Origin: Gammaproteobacteria bacterium
GTDB taxonomy: Bacteria; Pseudomonadota; Gammaproteobacteria; Steroidobacterales; Woeseiaceae
Direction of reading: 5' to 3'
Assembly (NCBI GenBank): GCA_029865385.1
Contig: JAOUGX010000025.1
Span: 1 to 40,585, forward strand
DNA length: 40,585 nucleotides
The translations under genes were made by a program, and so were the position numbers. Shown here piece by piece: positions 8,889 through 17,834 of this stretch. Below the pieces are notes generated by a model. That model was not told the DNA's origin. It was given only the letters and a program-made list of their open reading frames with translations, and searched no databases. How positions within the stretch are numbered: the stretch's first letter is position 1; each line of letters begins with the position of its first letter.

Positions 8889-10805
8889 CTAGCGGCGAGT
8901 CCCGCGAAGCGTTCTTACCAATAACTCCATACCCGGTGCCGTGGCATCGGCCGGCCGTACCGCTTCGCCGATCCGGACATCTACTTTTGCAAACAATCGA
9001 CCCGGAATTCTGCGAAGCCCGCCGCCCGCTTTGCGACTGAACCAGCTGCCCCATAGCCCGGACAGTGCTATTGGTATGACGGGAACGGGGCGCCGCTCGA
9101 TAATTTTCTCGATGCCCGGTCTGAAGGAATGAATCTTGCCGTCGCGGGTAATTGCCCCTTCCGGAAAAATACAAACCAGGTTTCCAGCTGCAAGCTCGGC
9201 ATCGATTCTCTCGAAAGCCTCGGCCAGCAAGGTTTCGTCTTCTTTGGCCGGTGCGATCGGAATCGCTTTTGCTGTCTTGAACAGAAATCGCAACACTGGA
9301 ATTTCAAATATCTTGTAATACATGACGAACCTTACGGGGCGCCGTATCGACCCACCTACAATCAATGCGTCGACAAAACTTACGTGATTGCAGACTAAAA
9401 TGGCCGGACCGCTCTTCGGAATATTGTCATTGCCCGCAGGCCGGATTCGGTAAAGAACGTTGATCAGAATCCAGACGACGAAACGGATGAGAAACTCCGG
9501 AAGCAGCGAGTAAATGTACACGGCAACCACTGCGTTCAATGCGGCAAGGACCAGGAAAAACTGCGGAATGGATACGCCGCTATTCAGCAGCACGAGGGCC
9601 AGAATGGCAGCAACCACCATGAAAAACGAATTGATGATGTTGTTCGCTGCGATGATGCGGGAAAGGTGAGTGCGGTCTGCACGTTGTTGAATCAACGCGT
9701 ATAGCGGCACGCTGTAGAAGCCGCCGAACGCGCCCAGCATCGCGAGGTCGAGCAGGATTCTCCAGCTTCCACTTCGACTCAGAAATTCGCCGACCGTCGA
9801 GACGGCCATCAGATTCATGGTCGGCTGTGAGAAATAAAGGTCAATCGCGAAAGCCGTCAGGCCTATGGAGCCAAACGGCACGAGTCCAAGCTCGATGCGG
9901 TGATCGGAAAGTCTTTCGCAGAGTAAGGCACCAATGCCGACTCCTACCGCAAACGCGACCAGCAGAATCGTCGTGATCTCTTCGTTGCCGTTGAGTATGT
10001 CGAGTGTGTATGCAGGTACCTGGATCGTAATAGCAGAACCAAAAAACCAGAACCATGAAATACCCATGATGGAGAGGAACACGCTGCGATCTTCACGCGC
10101 GAAGCGTACGATTTGCCAGGTCTGGGTGAGCGAGTTCCAATTGATCCGCAGACCCGGGTCGACGGCACGCGTCGGCGGAATGCTGCGGCTTGCGAGGTAG
10201 CCGCAAACCGCGATGGCGACGAGGAACAATGCAATCAGCGACTGGTTCGCAATTTCGACCGATACCGAGATGCCGCCGACGAGTAATCCCAGGATGATCG
10301 CCACATAGGTTCCGGACTCGACCAGTGCATTGCCGCCGATCAGTTCATGGGTTGCAAGCTGTTGCGGCAGGTAGGCGTACTTGACCGGGCCGAACAAGGT
10401 CGACTGGCAACCCATCAGGAACAACACGAACAGCAGCGTCGTGTAACTCTTGGAAATAAAGGCGAACGCGGCGATCAGCATCAACGCGATTTCAAGCAGC
10501 TTGATGCGGCGAAACAGCAGGGACTTCTCGTATTTGTCCGCCAGTTGTCCGGCAGTCGCCGAAAACAGGAAGAAGGGCAGGATGAACAGTGCGCCTGCGA
10601 CATTGGCGAGTTCGCTGGCCGACATTCCGGCAATCTGCACGCCCTGAAACGTAATCAGAATGATGAGGCCGTTACGAAAAACGTTGTCATTGAATGCGCC
10701 CAGGAACTGGGTGGCGAAGAAAGGGGCGAAGCGGCGCTGACTGAGCAGGCGAAACTGGCTGGGTCCGGACACGATCCTGTATCTGGTGGCCTGGGGCGAC
10801 GCCAC
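8889..10805 (-). CDS. MFS transporter fused to PlsC-type acyltransferase (LplT-Aas-like)
   Basis: The 638-residue bifunctional membrane protein starts with GTG. Residues about 20-420 are a twelve-helix major facilitator domain that begins FAPFFATQFLGAFNDN, the signature of LplT-type lysophospholipid flippases. Residues about 440-620 form a glycerolipid acyltransferase domain with the HX4D motif (NHVSFVD near 472-478) and the FPEGAITRDG motif near 547. In the Aas/LplT pathway such proteins bring lysophosphatidylethanolamine inward and re-acylate it. Here the acyl-ACP synthetase third domain seen in some family members is absent. It converges on the NTPase gene with an 18-bp gap. Confidence 0.9.
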   Translation of the reverse strand: MASPQATRYRIVSGPSQFRLLSQRRFAPFFATQFLGAFNDNVFRNGLIILITFQGVQIAGMSASELANVAGALFILPFFLFSATAGQLADKYEKSLLFRRIKLLEIALMLIAAFAFISKSYTTLLFVLFLMGCQSTLFGPVKYAYLPQQLATHELIGGNALVESGTYVAIILGLLVGGISVSVEIANQSLIALFLVAIAVCGYLASRSIPPTRAVDPGLRINWNSLTQTWQIVRFAREDRSVFLSIMGISWFWFFGSAITIQVPAYTLDILNGNEEITTILLVAFAVGVGIGALLCERLSDHRIELGLVPFGSIGLTAFAIDLYFSQPTMNLMAVSTVGEFLSRSGSWRILLDLAMLGAFGGFYSVPLYALIQQRADRTHLSRIIAANNIINSFFMVVAAILALVLLNSGVSIPQFFLVLAALNAVVAVYIYSLLPEFLIRFVVWILINVLYRIRPAGNDNIPKSGPAILVCNHVSFVDALIVGGSIRRPVRFVMYYKIFEIPVLRFLFKTAKAIPIAPAKEDETLLAEAFERIDAELAAGNLVCIFPEGAITRDGKIHSFRPGIEKIIERRPVPVIPIALSGLWGSWFSRKAGGGLRRIPGRLFAKVDVRIGEAVRPADATAPGMELLVRTLRGTRR

Positions 10806-10992
10806 TATATCAGGAAGTTATGCGGCGGCGACCGGGGATTTCTTCCGGCTGGTCCATATAAACCGATGTTTCCGAACGAGTTTGCCGAAGAGAAGTGCGA
10901 ACTTCTGCACATTATTATGTGCAATCACGGTGCTATCATGCGGCGCAGCACAGAATTCCCGTTTCTCGTACAGCCGGATGATTGAAACTGTA

Positions 10993-11580
10993 ATGCAAGC
11001 AAAGACCAGCCGAATCACTCTATTCCTGGGGCTGCCGGGCCTCATGCTGGCCTGCAGCAAGGAGGTTCCGCCGCGCACGGTATCGGAATTCGTCGAGAAT
11101 CCCTTCCTGCTCGAAGCGACCATGGTTCGCTGTGCGCAGAATCGCTCGCAGATGAAATACGATGCCGAGTGCGTCAATGCACGCGAGGCGGCGAACAGGC
11201 TGGCTGCCAGTGCCGATGCGGCACGTCGCGCGGAACTCGATGCCCAGTCGGAACAGAAACGTCAGGCATTGCGGCGTACCCAGGAAGCGGCGGCCGAAGC
11301 CCGACGACGGGCTGCCGAGGCGCAAAGATTACGTGAGGAGGCCGCATACCTGGGCCAGTTCGGCCAATTGCCACCGGGTAGCAATACGCCTGAGGGAAAC
11401 ACCGCATCAACGGCGCCGAGCGCAGCCGGACCGGCTGCAACACCGATGCCACCGGGCAACGCGCCCGGAGTACAGGTCATCCCTGAGGAAAGCAGCGAAG
11501 CGGACGATGCGCCAGACACACCGCCCGATCTGGATGCCATTCGCGAAGAGCTTAAACGACGCCAGGAAGGCTCGCAGTAA
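10993..11580 (+). CDS. EexN-like lipoprotein with coiled-coil and Pro/Ala-rich tail
   Basis: A signal peptide with lipobox LMLAC gives a lipoprotein with lipidated Cys21. The mature N-terminus (PPRTVSEFVENPFLLEATMVRC...CVNAREAANRL) matches the EexN family, named for plasmid entry-exclusion lipoproteins but common on chromosomes. Two further cysteines in this block may form a disulfide. A charged Ala/Arg/Glu coiled-coil follows, then a low-complexity Pro/Gly/Ala tail. I chose the ATG at 10993; the in-frame ATG at 10978 is nearly as good and would add five residues. Nothing indicates conjugation genes nearby, so an entry-exclusion role is not supported here. Confidence 0.78.
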   Translation: MQAKTSRITLFLGLPGLMLACSKEVPPRTVSEFVENPFLLEATMVRCAQNRSQMKYDAECVNAREAANRLAASADAARRAELDAQSEQKRQALRRTQEAAAEARRRAAEAQRLREEAAYLGQFGQLPPGSNTPEGNTASTAPSAAGPAATPMPPGNAPGVQVIPEESSEADDAPDTPPDLDAIREELKRRQEGSQ

Positions 11581-11628
11581 TCAGCCAAGCTGCTCGCGCT
11601 GCAAGTCTCCGGTTACTCCCGTCCGATC

Positions 11629-12462
11629 CTAGAATTCCTGCGAATCGTAGTCGTCGTCCGAACCGCTGGCCGCGTCCGGGTCGGCGATGCCGTAAGTCTT
11701 CACGCCCGTTGACGGCGGCGTGGACGAACGGGCAGGTGATGCTGCAGCAACGCCGGTCTCCATTCCCGGCTGTTTCGGCAGGCGTCGCGTCTGCGCCGTC
11801 AGCAGCTGCACGAAATTGTTCGCGACGGTCGGCGCCGCATTCCCTGAGCTCGCGAATATCTGGTCGGGTGTCAGGCTGGGGGATTTGTAGAACGCCGCGT
11901 TGGACTTGCGATCCATGGTGACGCCGGCGCCTTCCAGTGCAACCCCGGCAAACAGCCCGCGACTGCGCGAATACGAATACACCTCTGCTTTGAACTGCAG
12001 GTCGGTGGCGGCAGCGGTGTGACGGCCAACCGGACCGGCGGCTATCGACGCGTCTGCGCCAAGCGTGAGCTTGCCGCTGGTAATGTTCTCAACGCCCTTG
12101 CGGGTTTTGAAAACGAGGATGATGTCGGTGGACTGAGCGCCAATCTGGAATCCCAGGCTGCCGCCGGTGAGTGTGACGAATACCGGGTTGCTCCAGGTAT
12201 TGTCGGCGTTGCGGACGACCAGAATGCCTTTGCCGCGCCGTGCACCGAGACCGAAGCCGACCTTTACGACATTCGGCACAACGGCAACAGCATAAGCACG
12301 CGCCAGCAGTGTCGGGGGAACTGACTGTTCCGGTATGCGCAGAAACTGATCCAGCACATCGGTCGAATCGGCAACGCGCTTTTCCTGTTTGGTGGCAGCC
12401 TGTACCGGCATCGCCATCAGTACAGCAACAATAAGCAAGGTCGAACCTAAGCGTATACGCAT
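11629..12462 (-). CDS. SYLF-domain (YSC84-like) lipid-binding protein
   Basis: The 277-residue protein has a Sec signal peptide (cleavage near VQAATK). A SYLF/Ysc84 domain covers about residues 30-210, with conserved blocks PNVVKVGFGLGARRGKG, GSLGFQIGAQSTD, and GADASIAAGPVGR followed by YSYSRSRGLFAGVALEG. SYLF domains bind phosphoinositides in eukaryotes; the bacterial members are periplasmic or outer-membrane associated and largely uncharacterised. The C-terminal 60 residues are low complexity and acidic. It lies 109 bp downstream of the M48 protease gene on the same strand and could be in the same transcript. Confidence 0.9.
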   Translation of the reverse strand: MRIRLGSTLLIVAVLMAMPVQAATKQEKRVADSTDVLDQFLRIPEQSVPPTLLARAYAVAVVPNVVKVGFGLGARRGKGILVVRNADNTWSNPVFVTLTGGSLGFQIGAQSTDIILVFKTRKGVENITSGKLTLGADASIAAGPVGRHTAAATDLQFKAEVYSYSRSRGLFAGVALEGAGVTMDRKSNAAFYKSPSLTPDQIFASSGNAAPTVANNFVQLLTAQTRRLPKQPGMETGVAAASPARSSTPPSTGVKTYGIADPDAASGSDDDYDSQEF

Positions 12463-12571
12463 GATTTTATTCCAAAAAAGTCGACAATTTCAATATCAGG
12501 GGCCCAAGCGTTGGCCGCGATGATGCGGCATTGCGCTATGCCATCGATCATACGCTAATCGCGCGCAGACC

Positions 12572-14509
12572 TCACGCCATCGCAATATCGCCTGGCGTCG
12601 CGGCAAGCAACGGTGGCAACGGGCAATCCAGGCTGGTACAGACGGCGCGCAGCAATTCTGCCTCGGCCAGCGTCAGCTGCCCGTCGTGGGCGATGCAGCG
12701 GCTCACCCCTTCGATCAGACGCTGGCGACCGCTGCTGTTGAGGCCGCCAAGCGTATCGAGACTTTTCTCCAGGGCCGTGATCCGCGTATCCGGAGCGACC
12801 GACGCATCCGTTTCGCGCGCCCAGTCGCCGAACGCGGCAATGCCGGCGCGAAAGGCATGCTCCCGGCTTTCTGCATCGTCATTGCCCTGGTCGGCGAGAA
12901 CCCGAATCAAGCGGACGGCGGCCAGCCGAATGGATTTCTTCGAACTGCGCACGGCGCGGCGGCTATGGCCCGGCGCGGCCGCCTGGCTCAGCTGGCTTGC
13001 CAGTATCCGGTAGTAACAAAACTCTCCCAACTCCACCTGGCCATCGGTTTCGATCAGGCGTTTCGCCAATTGCAGGAGAAACTCCAGCTGCGGCGTCGGG
13101 CGGAGTTTCAAGGTCGGGAAAGCGATCTCCAGCAATGGCAGGCGATACGCTGGTCCGATGTCGATCAGCTCAGCGTGAAAGCGTGCGACAAAGGACGCGC
13201 GATCATCGCCAAGCATGTCCTTAACGATACGCAATTGCCTTCCCGCGACATGTGAATCGGCGTGCATTGCCAGCGCCACTGCCAGCAGCAACGACAATTC
13301 GTGTGAATGTGCTGCGTCGTATAGATCTTCGGGGAACGATTTACGGAGCTGCTGTGCAAACTCAACGTGCTTTGCTTGCGGAACGCCGATGGCGTCTTTT
13401 ATTGAATCGGCGATTCCAGTTGCGTTGCCAACCGCGAGCGCCGCGCTAACTCCTGCGGTAAGTCCGGAAACCTGGCCGGGCAAGTCCGCCTCGTTGCGCC
13501 GGCGAATATCCCGTTTCGGGTAATCGCTTTCACGAAAGGACGGGTCAAGCGCCTGAATTCTTTCGATCAGCGGCGGATGCGTTGCGAACAGCGATGTAAG
13601 TTTCGCTATGCCACCGGCAAACAGCATGTGGCTGACTTCTTCCGGATCGACTGTGCGAATGTAGGAATGCGCCGAATAGCCACCGATTTTTTTCAAGGCA
13701 TTGGCGATGCCGTCCGTCTGGCGGGTGAATTGCACCGCGGAAGCATCCGCCAGGAACTCGCGTTGTCGAGAGACTGCTGCCTTGATTCCGCGTGCCAGCA
13801 ATACACCGATCCAACCGACGATTGTCAGGCCCAGGCCGACGACGAGCACGACAGGATGAGCGCCTTTTCGCCGGCTCGACAAGAAGCCGGCCCGATAACC
13901 ACCACGCAGGATGGTCTTGCCAACGAGGCCAAGGACCATGATGCCGAACAGCACTCCCATGAGTCGTATATTCAGGCGCATGTCGCCATTCAGAATGTGA
14001 CTGAACTCGTGCGCGATGACGCCTTGCAGTTCGTCACGATCCAGCGTCTCGAGCGTGCCGCGAGTCACGGCAACAGCAGCGTCGCCCGGCGCAAAACCTG
14101 CCGCAAACGCGTTAATACCAGGCTCTTCCTCCAGCACGTAGATCTCGGGAACGGGAAGCCCGGATGCAATGGACATCTCTTCAACGACGTTTCGCAGACG
14201 TCTGCGCAGCGGGTCGTGCACGTCCGGCGGAACGAGCGTGCCGCCCATGTCGATAGCGACCTGTCCGCCACCGCGTCCGAGGCGCGCCGTCTTGTAAGCG
14301 GTGGCGCCAAGAATAAAAAACGCTGTCGTTGCCGCTATCGGCAGCAACATCGTCGGATGCGTGATGATCTGGCCGTCGGCGAACAGATAGATCGCAGCAC
14401 CGAAGATCAGCGTTACGCCGGCCACGATTAGCAATGTGGCGATAAAAAAAACGACGATCAGCCAGCGGGTTACCCGCCGCGCCTTGTCCTGTGCGTCAAA
14501 AAAGTTCAC
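12572..14509 (-). CDS. M48-family (HtpX-like) membrane zinc metallopeptidase
   Basis: The 645-residue protein starts with GTG. Two N-terminal membrane spans lie at about residues 15-70. The zinc site HEFSH lies near residues 164-168, with the third ligand region SRQREFLADASAV further on and extra hydrophobic spans between. Such enzymes degrade misfolded inner-membrane proteins. The C-terminal 250 residues hold two acidic helical segments (ETDGQVELGE and AHDGQLTLAE) resembling TerB-type repeats, as in long M48 proteins found beside lemA. The lemA gene lies 53 bp upstream on the same strand, a pairing seen in many bacteria. Confidence 0.93.
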   Translation of the reverse strand: MNFFDAQDKARRVTRWLIVVFFIATLLIVAGVTLIFGAAIYLFADGQIITHPTMLLPIAATTAFFILGATAYKTARLGRGGGQVAIDMGGTLVPPDVHDPLRRRLRNVVEEMSIASGLPVPEIYVLEEEPGINAFAAGFAPGDAAVAVTRGTLETLDRDELQGVIAHEFSHILNGDMRLNIRLMGVLFGIMVLGLVGKTILRGGYRAGFLSSRRKGAHPVVLVVGLGLTIVGWIGVLLARGIKAAVSRQREFLADASAVQFTRQTDGIANALKKIGGYSAHSYIRTVDPEEVSHMLFAGGIAKLTSLFATHPPLIERIQALDPSFRESDYPKRDIRRRNEADLPGQVSGLTAGVSAALAVGNATGIADSIKDAIGVPQAKHVEFAQQLRKSFPEDLYDAAHSHELSLLLAVALAMHADSHVAGRQLRIVKDMLGDDRASFVARFHAELIDIGPAYRLPLLEIAFPTLKLRPTPQLEFLLQLAKRLIETDGQVELGEFCYYRILASQLSQAAAPGHSRRAVRSSKKSIRLAAVRLIRVLADQGNDDAESREHAFRAGIAAFGDWARETDASVAPDTRITALEKSLDTLGGLNSSGRQRLIEGVSRCIAHDGQLTLAEAELLRAVCTSLDCPLPPLLAATPGDIAMA

Positions 14510-14562
14510 GACAAAAGGCTATGAAATTCTGTCGATGTGGTGCAACGACCAGCCTTGCGCTT

Positions 14563-15153
14563 TCAGGTGAACTTTACGTCAGGCACCTGGCGTTTTTCGG
14601 CTGCTTCGATTTCGAGATAGGACGCAGGTTGGAATTGAAACATTCCCGCAATGATGTTGTTGGGGAAGTTTTGCACGGTGTTGTTGTACGAAAGCACCGA
14701 ATCGTTGAATGCCTGGCGTGAAAATGCCACCTTGTTTTCGGTACTCGACAGCTCTTCCTGGAATTGCATCATGTTCTGGTTGGCTTTCAGGTCCGGATAG
14801 GCTTCAGCCAGAGCGAACAGCCGTCCGAGCGCGCCGCCGAGCATGCCTTCTGCGGCACCGAGCTTTTGGATAGCGGCGGCATTCGACGGGTCCGCTTTTG
14901 CCGCATCGAGACTGGAAACGGCCGAATTCCTGGCACTTATGACGGCATCAAGTGTCTCACGCTCGTGTTTCATGTAGCCTTTGACGGCTTCAACGAGATT
15001 CGGAATCAGGTCATGACGCCGCGTCAATTGCACATCAATCTGGGCAAAGGCATTTTTGACCCGGTTGCGCGAATTCACCAGGCTGTTGTAGATACCGATC
15101 ACGAACAGCACCAGCGCAACGATTACGGCCAGGAATATCAGAAATGACGTCAC
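14563..15153 (-). CDS. lemA: LemA family membrane protein
   Basis: The 196-residue protein has one N-terminal membrane helix (FLIFLAVIVALVLFVIGIY) followed by the conserved LemA helical bundle (YNSLVNSRNRVKNAFAQID, LTRRHDLIPNLVE, AEAYPDLKANQNMMQFQEEL). The start was set at the GTG at 15153 because a near-perfect GGAGGTG ribosome site stands just upstream; the frame is open to 15213 but without such a site. Members are anchored in the inner membrane with the bundle outside, and are often co-encoded with M48 or HtpX proteases, as here. The exact function is unsettled. The start overlaps the divergent apbE start by 10 bp. Confidence 0.95.
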   Translation of the reverse strand: MTSFLIFLAVIVALVLFVIGIYNSLVNSRNRVKNAFAQIDVQLTRRHDLIPNLVEAVKGYMKHERETLDAVISARNSAVSSLDAAKADPSNAAAIQKLGAAEGMLGGALGRLFALAEAYPDLKANQNMMQFQEELSSTENKVAFSRQAFNDSVLSYNNTVQNFPNNIIAGMFQFQPASYLEIEAAEKRQVPDVKFT

Positions 15154-16202
15154 AATCCACCTCCAGGGTGTTTCAGCGTGGCAGCAAGGATAAACCCTGG
15201 CTTGCATTAACACTAGTCGGTGTCATGGCTGCTTTTGCAATGAATTCAAGTCCTTCGGCGGCAGAGTGGCAGGGTGATTCGCGGCCGATGATGGGCACCG
15301 AAATCAGCGTATACCTCTGGCATGACGATCCGGTGGCCGGCAAAGAGGCGCTTGAGGCCGTTTTCGACGAGGTTTCACGAATCAACCAGCTCATGAGTAC
15401 GTATATAGAGGACAGCCGGATTTCGCTGATCAATCGCGAAGCCGCCAACGGGCCGGTCGATGCCGGAGCGGAGCTGACCGGACTGGTTCTGCGGTCCCTC
15501 GATATCTCCGTTCTGACGCTTGGCGCATTCGACATCACCTACGAAAGCGTCGGCCAGCACTACGACTTTCGCGAGCGACGTCGCCCGGATGCGGCAACGA
15601 TCCAAAAGGAACTCGGCAGTATCAACTACAGGCTGGTCAACGCTGATCCGGTCAATAACACGATCAGCTTTGCGCAGCAGGGCGTGCGGATCAATCTCGG
15701 CGGCATCGCAAAGGGGTACACGGTCGAGCAGGGTGTGGAAATTCTGCGTCAGCGAGGAATTCGCAACGCGGTTGTTACCGCCGGCGGCGACTCGCGATTA
15801 CTCGGTGATCGACGGGGCCAGCCATGGATGGTTGGCGTTCGCGATCCGCGCGAGGAAGGCAAAGTGGCCGTGTCAATTCCATTGGTCGACGAGGCGATTT
15901 CGACTTCCGGTGATTATGAGCGCTACTTCGAGGAAGACGGCAAGCGATACCACCACATCATCCAGCCAGCCACCGGTGAGCCGGCAAATGGCGTTCATAG
16001 TGCAACCATCGTCGGGCCGGACGCTGTCATCACCGATGCACTCTCCACTTCGGTTTTCATCATGGGTGTCGACAAAGGGCTGCGCCTGATTGCCACATTG
16101 CCCGACTACGAGGGGATAGTCATCGACGCCGAAGGCCGTCTTTTTTATTCGGACGGCTTGCGTCCGCCGGATGTCACGGAAGCTCCTGACGAGCCTCAAT
16201 AA
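15144..16202 (+). CDS. apbE: FAD:protein FMN transferase (ApbE)
   Basis: The 352-residue periplasmic enzyme transfers FMN from FAD to a threonine of target flavoproteins such as Nqr/Rnf subunits. The N-terminus carries a Sec-type signal peptide (cleavage near PSAAEW) with no lipobox. Family blocks are MMGTEISVYLW, the GGIAKGYTVEQGVEILRQ helix, VVTAGGDSRLLG, AISTSGDYERYF, HHIIQPATGEP and DALSTSVFIMG. The ATG at 15144 has an AGGA site 9 bases upstream, but its first 10 bases overlap the lemA start on the other strand. A GTG at 15168 or an ATG at 15225 are alternatives. A strong terminator follows. Confidence 0.94.
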   Translation: MTSQSTSRVFQRGSKDKPWLALTLVGVMAAFAMNSSPSAAEWQGDSRPMMGTEISVYLWHDDPVAGKEALEAVFDEVSRINQLMSTYIEDSRISLINREAANGPVDAGAELTGLVLRSLDISVLTLGAFDITYESVGQHYDFRERRRPDAATIQKELGSINYRLVNADPVNNTISFAQQGVRINLGGIAKGYTVEQGVEILRQRGIRNAVVTAGGDSRLLGDRRGQPWMVGVRDPREEGKVAVSIPLVDEAISTSGDYERYFEEDGKRYHHIIQPATGEPANGVHSATIVGPDAVITDALSTSVFIMGVDKGLRLIATLPDYEGIVIDAEGRLFYSDGLRPPDVTEAPDEPQ

Positions 16203-16236
16203 ACTTCCCATCTGTCGCTCATCTGCGACCCGTTCT

Positions 16237-16260
16237 GTCGCCGAAAGGCGACGCTTTTTT
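16237..16260 (+). terminator. Rho-independent terminator after apbE
   Basis: A perfect 6-bp stem GTCGCC/GGCGAC with a GAAA tetraloop is followed within 2 bases by six T. A second small stem, GTCGC (16214-16218)/GCGAC (16225-16229), lies just before it and shares the same arm sequence, so the two hairpins could compete. Confidence 0.9.
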
Positions 16261-16417
16261 CCTTTAAATTCAAAAATATACGATTATTATTGAGAGAGTC
16301 CGGCGCGCTCGCGAGCGACCGTTCCGTAACGCTCCTCGACCGACGCAGGAGTCTGCCGGATGCAGCAATGCGGTGCCAGGCACCACGAATAACCGCGCGA
16401 CACGAGAGCAGCGAATT

Positions 16418-16609
16418 ATGTTCAGACCGGACCGGCCATTTGTGACGATCATCACGGCTATCAACGGGCTCCGGCTGTCACCATTCACAGTAGGAATCTG
16501 GCGTCAGTCGTCGCTATGGGCCGCGGCGACTTTCCTTGCTGCCATGCCGTCTGAGTCGCGAGCGTTTTTCGCGGAGACTCATTACGGTTTCGATGCCGGG
16601 AATGGCTGA
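16418..16609 (+). CDS. Doubtful small ORF upstream of the envelope-machine operon
   Basis: A 63-residue frame begins at an ATG at 16418 (open further back to 16373). It has a mildly hydrophobic middle (SSLWAAATFLAAMPS) that could be read as a signal peptide. I do not recognise it, and the ribosome site is weak. The only supporting point is that a hairpin with a short T-run begins 3 bases after its stop. It otherwise fills part of the 480-base gap between apbE and the thioredoxin gene, and it may simply be chance. Confidence 0.22.
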   Translation: MFRPDRPFVTIITAINGLRLSPFTVGIWRQSSLWAAATFLAAMPSESRAFFAETHYGFDAGNG

Positions 16610-16611
16610 TT

Positions 16612-16640
16612 CGAGTGCCCAAGGACGGCACTCGCATTTT
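16612..16640 (+). terminator. Hairpin with short T-run before the thioredoxin gene
   Basis: A perfect 8-bp inverted repeat CGAGTGCC/GGCACTCG (16612-16619 and 16627-16634) with a 7-base loop is followed by CATTTT. It lies 49 bases before the first gene of the envelope operon. It could be a weak terminator, an attenuator or a leader structure. Confidence 0.45.
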
Positions 16641-16682
16641 GTGCGCGCGAGCGAAGCTCAAGGACTACAAAGGAACAGGATC

Positions 16683-17183
16683 ATGAAGGGACTAAAACCA
16701 ATACTGCTTGGAGCATTCTTATCAATCTTCGCACTGGGCAGTCTTGCCTCATCCGGCCTCATGGGCCAGCCGGCACCGGATTTTGCGCTGAAAAGTGCCA
16801 CCGGCCAGAACCTGCGACTCAGCGAATACCGCGGCGATGTCGTAATGATCAATTTCTGGGCGACGTGGTGTGGACCGTGCCGCCAGGAAATGCCACTCCT
16901 CGACGACCTCCACAACCGCTATGAGCGCGTCGGCTTCCGCCTGCTCGGCGTAAATATCGATGACGACTCGCGTCGTGCCATGCAGATGGTCGAAGAGCTG
17001 GGCGTAACTTTCCCCGTTTTGTTCGACGAGACCAAAGCCGTCAGCAAGCTCTACCAGGTTGAAGCCATGCCGGTAACCGTGATCCTCGATCGCGCCGGTA
17101 CCGTGCGCTATGTACACCACGGCTACAAGCCGGGCTACGAAGAACATTATCTGACCGAAATCCGTACGCTCCTCCGCGAGTAA
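16683..17183 (+). CDS. TlpA-like periplasmic thioredoxin
   Basis: The 166-residue protein starts at the ATG at 16683, preceded by AAGGA. A signal peptide or N-terminal anchor (about 1-22) is followed by an AhpC/TSA-Redoxin-type thioredoxin fold beginning GQPAPDFALKS. The active site is WCGPC (Cys63, Cys66) and the cis-proline loop is AMPVT. TlpA/ResA-like proteins reduce or exchange disulfides in the periplasm. It is the first gene of the ten-gene cluster, 33 bp before the next. The only conserved-looking lone cysteines in periplasmic parts of the downstream motor proteins are in the second ExbD and the TonB-like protein, which may be its targets (inference). Confidence 0.92.
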   Translation: MKGLKPILLGAFLSIFALGSLASSGLMGQPAPDFALKSATGQNLRLSEYRGDVVMINFWATWCGPCRQEMPLLDDLHNRYERVGFRLLGVNIDDDSRRAMQMVEELGVTFPVLFDETKAVSKLYQVEAMPVTVILDRAGTVRYVHHGYKPGYEEHYLTEIRTLLRE

Positions 17184-17216
17184 CAGGTGCTGCCGGCTGG
17201 CAGCAGGAGAAACGAA

Positions 17217-17831
17217 GTGACAGGCAAGAGAAATCGAATGGTCACGAACGCTGCCGCGATTGGCATCGTCTGGCTCGCAGGTATCGTCGCGGCTTTTGCA
17301 CAGGGATCTGCAATCCAGAACCCTGACGTCGTAGCCGCCAATGCCGCGTCAACCGAGGTAGACCAGGCACAGTCGCGAAGCCAGTTCCGCAGTCTCGATG
17401 AGGACGTTCAGTCTCTTAAAAAAGAGGTGCTGGATCTAAACCGCGACCTGTTCCTGCTGGAAGAAGAGCTGCTGTTTCCGGCCAACTCGCAGGTCGCGTT
17501 CTTTATTTCGATGGACGTCGGCGAATACTTCGAACTGGATTCGGTCACGCTCAAAATCGACGGCAAGGACGTCGCCAATTACCTGTACACGGAAAGGGAA
17601 GCGAAGGCGCTGTTGCGCGGCGGTGTGCATCGCGTCCACATGGGAAACCTCAAAGTGGGTGACCACGAATTAATCGCCGTGTTTACGGGAAAGGGACCGC
17701 ATGTGAGAGATTATCGGCGCGGTGCCACGATGACCTTCAACAAGGGCATCGGTGCCAAGTATGTGGAAATGGAAATCACGGACCGTGTCGCAAAACAGCA
17801 GCCGGAGTTCGTCATTAAGGAATGGGAGTGA
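17217..17831 (+). CDS. Secreted coiled-coil protein of the envelope-machine operon
   Basis: The 204-residue product has a signal peptide (cleavage near AAFAQ), then a coiled coil (about residues 53-80: DEDVQSLKKEVLDLNRDLFLLEEELL), then a beta-rich domain of about 110 residues. The GTG at 17217 was chosen because AGGAGA stands 7 bases upstream. It has no cysteines and no domain I can name. Tight linkage to TPR, TolQ and ExbD genes suggests a periplasmic or outer-membrane-facing part of the same machine. Its stop codon is in the same frame as the next gene, separated by one codon. Confidence 0.85.
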   Translation: MTGKRNRMVTNAAAIGIVWLAGIVAAFAQGSAIQNPDVVAANAASTEVDQAQSRSQFRSLDEDVQSLKKEVLDLNRDLFLLEEELLFPANSQVAFFISMDVGEYFELDSVTLKIDGKDVANYLYTEREAKALLRGGVHRVHMGNLKVGDHELIAVFTGKGPHVRDYRRGATMTFNKGIGAKYVEMEITDRVAKQQPEFVIKEWE

Positions 17832-17834
17832 TCC

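Noticed and set aside
10993-11580. Evidence of a conjugative plasmid from the EexN-like lipoprotein
   Set aside because: No other transfer genes are near, and EexN-like lipoproteins are frequent on chromosomes.
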